Source: Ewingella sp. CoE-038-23
GTDB taxonomy: Bacteria > Pseudomonadota > Gammaproteobacteria > Enterobacterales > Enterobacteriaceae
Assembly: GCF_040419245.1 (NCBI RefSeq)
Contig: NZ_JAZHOH010000001.1
Coordinates: forward strand, 124,001-188,000
Direction of reading: 5' to 3'
Length of the DNA: 64,000 nt
Within the stretch, counting starts at the first letter, position 1. Each line of letters starts with the position of its first letter. A program made the position numbers and the translations under genes. Positions 61,972 to 64,000 of the stretch are shown in pieces. Under the pieces are notes generated by a model that searched no databases, was not told the origin of the DNA, and saw only the letters and a list, made by a program, of their open reading frames with translations.

Positions 61972-61981
61972 GTCTGCGTTT

Positions 61982-62008
61982 CGCCTTCTCTTCTCTGAGG
62001 AGAAGGCG
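61982..62008. terminator. Hairpin between yhbS and yhbQ
   Basis: CGCCTTCTC (61982-61990) and GAGAAGGCG (62000-62008) form a perfect 9-bp stem, but no U-run follows on either strand. Termination is therefore uncertain. Confidence 0.4.
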
Positions 62009-62016
62009 GCTATAGC

Positions 62017-62325
62017 TCAACAATCCAAATAACTCTCCAAACTCCCCGGCTGTTCTTTCACCAGTTTCTCTTTCTGCGCTTTCGTCAGTTTCTTCACTTT
62101 TAGTTCAAGCTTTGAGGCCAGTGAGCGATCTCCGGCGGCGCAGTGGAACACTAATTCTAGTTCGCCTTTACCGCGCAGCGCTTTGGCGCCTTTACCCGAC
62201 TGATGCTGGGTCAGGCGGCGTTCGACTTCGGTGGTGATGCCGGTGTAAAGCATGCCGGACGGCGTGCGCAGCATGTATAAAAACCAGCGTGATGGCTCGG
62301 CAGACTCGGACATTTTGAATGGCAA
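62017..62325 (-). CDS. yhbQ: GIY-YIG nuclease-superfamily protein YhbQ
   Basis: This 102-residue single-domain protein has the [27 protein letters not shown] motif, corresponding to the GIY-YIG strands and catalytic Arg. [16 protein letters not shown] and a C-terminal Lys-rich helix follow. E. coli YhbQ (100 residues) has reported DNA nuclease activity. It is convergent with yhbS and divergent from yhbP. Confidence 0.92.
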   Translation of the reverse strand: MPFKMSESAEPSRWFLYMLRTPSGMLYTGITTEVERRLTQHQSGKGAKALRGKGELELVFHCAAGDRSLASKLELKVKKLTKAQKEKLVKEQPGSLESYLDC

Positions 62326-62417
62326 CGCGATGCTATGAATTGAAGTTGAACGGCAAGTTTACCTTATCGCGCCGATAGCGCGCTAAACTGGCGGCAGTTA
62401 ATTTTGAGGGGCAGTGC

Positions 62418-62858
62418 ATGACTGACGCGACCGATGTAAAACATATCAGCACCTTTCTTGATGACAATCACGTGCTGGCGCTGTGCGCGTTGGCAGATGG
62501 GGAGATGTGGAGCGCCAACTGTTTTTACGTGGCGGACACGGAAATCATGACGCTCTATTTCATGACCGAGCTGAAAACCCAACACGGCGCGATGATGGCG
62601 AAAAACTCGCAGGTGGTGGGCACCATTGCACCTCAGCCGGAGAGCATTGCGCTGATTCGTGGCATTCAGTATCGCGGCGAGGCGGTGATTCTCTCTGGTG
62701 ATGAAGAGCAGGCGGCGCGCCAGCGTTACTGCCAGCAGTTCCCCATCGCGGCAACGATGAAAGCCCCCGTCTGGGCGTTAAAACTCAATGAAATCAAGAT
62801 GACCGACAATGATCTCGGGTTTGGCACCAAGTTGAGATGGCAGCGTAGCGAAAGCTAG
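62418..62858 (+). CDS. yhbP: YhbP, FMN-binding split-barrel (UPF0306) protein
   Basis: This 146-residue protein (E. coli 147) has TLSALADGEMWSANCF-like ALCALADGEMWSANCFYV and TMKAPVWALKLNEIKMTDN, typical of pyridoxamine-oxidase-like split barrels. The function is unknown. GAGGGGCAG provides the ribosome-binding site. Confidence 0.92.
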   Translation: MTDATDVKHISTFLDDNHVLALCALADGEMWSANCFYVADTEIMTLYFMTELKTQHGAMMAKNSQVVGTIAPQPESIALIRGIQYRGEAVILSGDEEQAARQRYCQQFPIAATMKAPVWALKLNEIKMTDNDLGFGTKLRWQRSES

Positions 62859-62871
62859 ATTGGCAGACACC

Positions 62872-62895
62872 AAAAGGGCCGGTTCCCCCGGCCCT
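62872..62895 (-). terminator. Terminator of yhbO
   Basis: AGGGCCGG (62875-62882) and CCGGCCCT (62888-62895) form an 8-bp stem. On the minus strand it is followed by UUUU (AAAA at 62872-62875), suiting the leftward yhbO transcript. Confidence 0.55.
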
Positions 62896-62948
62896 GTGGT
62901 TCAAACTATTCAGTCAAACTATCGCATTAGTTTGGCTATTTAGCTGAG

Positions 62949-63467
62949 TTATGCCGCCAGCACTCTAAGCGACTCGCGGTTAAACGCAGGTAAGTCATCT
63001 GGCGTGCGGCTGGTGACCAGCGTGTCGTTATCGACCACCACTTCTTTGTCGAAGAACTCGGCTCCGGCGTTTTTCACATCAACCACCACCGGTTTCACTG
63101 TAGTCAGCTTGCGTCCGCGAATGACATCCGCGTTAATCAGCAGCTGTGGCCCGTGGCAAATGGCGAAAATAGGCTTGCCGCTTTTGGCGAATTGGCGAGT
63201 AAACTCGACGAAGCGATCGTCGCCGCGCAGAGTATCTGGCGAGTGGCCGCCCGGCAGCAGCAGAGCGTCGAAGTCAGCGACTTTGACATCATCAATAGAT
63301 TTATCAATGGTGACTTTGGCTTTGCCCTGCTTGCCATGAATGACGTTTCCGGCTTTATGCTCAATGGTGATCACTTGGTGGCCGGCTTTCTTATAGGCTT
63401 CCGCTGGCGAGGTGAATTCTGAGTCTTCAAATTCGTCAGTGATTAGGACTGCAATTTTCTTGCTCAT
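62949..63467 (-). CDS. yhbO: DJ-1/PfpI-family protein YhbO (protein/nucleotide deglycase)
   Basis: This 172-residue protein has the nucleophile-elbow cysteine in FAICHGPQLL, an upstream Glu in TDEFEDSEF and the LLLPGGHSPDTLR strand, typical of DJ-1/PfpI. E. coli YhbO protects against stress and was reported to reverse glyoxal-type glycation, an activity still debated. ATG 63467 is preferred over ATG 63470 because GGGAG is then five bases away and the N-terminus matches E. coli. Confidence 0.94.
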   Translation of the reverse strand: MSKKIAVLITDEFEDSEFTSPAEAYKKAGHQVITIEHKAGNVIHGKQGKAKVTIDKSIDDVKVADFDALLLPGGHSPDTLRGDDRFVEFTRQFAKSGKPIFAICHGPQLLINADVIRGRKLTTVKPVVVDVKNAGAEFFDKEVVVDNDTLVTSRTPDDLPAFNRESLRVLAA

Positions 63468-63660
63468 CATGTCTCCCGTTGCTTAATGGAAAATGTCTTG
63501 ATGTATAAAGCTTGGACCCCATGACGGCTGAGGTCAAACCGGATTCGTCCGAGTCTGTTTCTCCATCTGGCTTATAATCAGTCAGTAACAAGATATGTCT
63601 GATGGCGCTCCCGCGCAGAAAAGACAACGCTACGCGGCTGAATCGACATAAGGAAATATC

Positions 63661-64000
63661 ATGGCAAAAGTACTTTTGCTGGGGGCCAGCGGGCTGGTGG
63701 GGGCGGAGCTGCTCTGCCTGCTTGAGCAAGACTCACGTGTGAGTCGCATTGTTGCCCCGACGCGGCGACCATTGGCCTCACTGAGTAAGCTGGTCAACCC
63801 CGTCGGCGATGATATCCCCGCGCTGGTGGCGGACCTGGATGAGCCGATAGACCTTTTTTTCTGCTGCTTAGGCACTACTCGCAAGCAGGCGGGAAGCGCG
63901 GCGGCTTTTCGCGAAATCGAATTCAAGATGGTGGTGAACAGCGCCATCGCAGCGCGTAAACTCGGCGCCAGCCATTGCCTGCTGGTCAGTGCCAACGGTG
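63661..64000 (+). CDS. yraR: NAD(P)-binding Rossmann protein YraR, N-terminal part
   Basis: This frame remains open at the right edge after 113 codons. It begins MAKVLLLGASGLVGAELLCL with the GxxGxxG dinucleotide loop, then APTRRPL and DLFFCCLGTTRKQAGSAAAF. This matches E. coli YraR, a short-chain-dehydrogenase-like protein of unknown function next to yhbO. A weak AAGGAAAT precedes the ATG. The C-terminus is outside the window. Confidence 0.9.
   Translation, partial: MAKVLLLGASGLVGAELLCLLEQDSRVSRIVAPTRRPLASLSKLVNPVGDDIPALVADLDEPIDLFFCCLGTTRKQAGSAAAFREIEFKMVVNSAIAARKLGASHCLLVSANG

Overview
This is an ordinary chromosomal segment from a gamma-proteobacterium of the order Enterobacterales. Nearly every protein matches an Escherichia coli K-12 counterpart at close to full length, and gene order follows E. 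coli over long stretches. Several traits point outside Escherichia, most likely to the Yersiniaceae/Hafniaceae side (Serratia, Rahnella, Ewingella or Yersinia-like): pmrAB lies directly behind dacB, a Mu-type DNA-binding gene lies beside ispB, and two different E. coli map regions are joined. The genus is an inference. Coding density is high. I see no insertion sequence, CRISPR array, intact prophage or rRNA operon.

Layout. Block A (1 to about 22.3 kb) corresponds to E. coli minute 95. It holds the end of yjfP, the rpsF-priB-rpsR-rplI ribosomal operon, ytfB, fklB, cpdB, cysQ, ytfJ, ytfK, tag (an insertion relative to E. coli), ytfL, msrA, the tamA-tamB-ytfP outer-membrane assembly cluster, ppa, a methyl-accepting chemotaxis gene behind a flagellar-type promoter, fbp and mpl. 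A junction zone (22.3-23.8 kb) carries two tandem small secreted BhsA/YdgH-family proteins.

Block B (23.8 kb to the end) corresponds to E. coli minutes 71-73. It opens with divergent argR and mdh. A second accessory zone (25.7-27.1 kb) follows, with divergent genes resembling the phage Mu Ner and Mu repressor/transposase DNA-binding domains. Then come ispB, rplU-rpmA-yhbE-obgE, dacB-pmrA-pmrB, greA, yhbY, rlmE-ftsH, folP-glmM, secG and tRNA-Leu(GAG). The initiator tRNA heads the rimP-nusA-infB-rbfA-truB-rpsO-pnp operon, followed by nlpI, yrbN-deaD and yhbW. A membrane-fusion protein with two ABC-2 permeases but no ATPase is inserted next. The ubiUV/ubiT anaerobic ubiquinone genes, yhbS, yhbQ, yhbP, yhbO and the start of yraR close the window.

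Functional themes are translation and RNA metabolism (ribosomal proteins, initiation factor, ribosome assembly, RNA decay, RNA helicase), envelope biogenesis (TamAB, Mpl, GlmM, DacB, SecG, NlpI, FtsH) and central metabolism (Fbp, Mdh, Ppa, IspB, UbiTUV). The least conventional content is the Mu-like regulator pair, the ATPase-less exporter, the dacB-pmrAB linkage, and several regulatory elements read directly from sequence: a sigma-28 promoter, an ArgR autoregulatory promoter, CRP-like sites, a GraL-like greA leader, and the yrbN coupling ORF.
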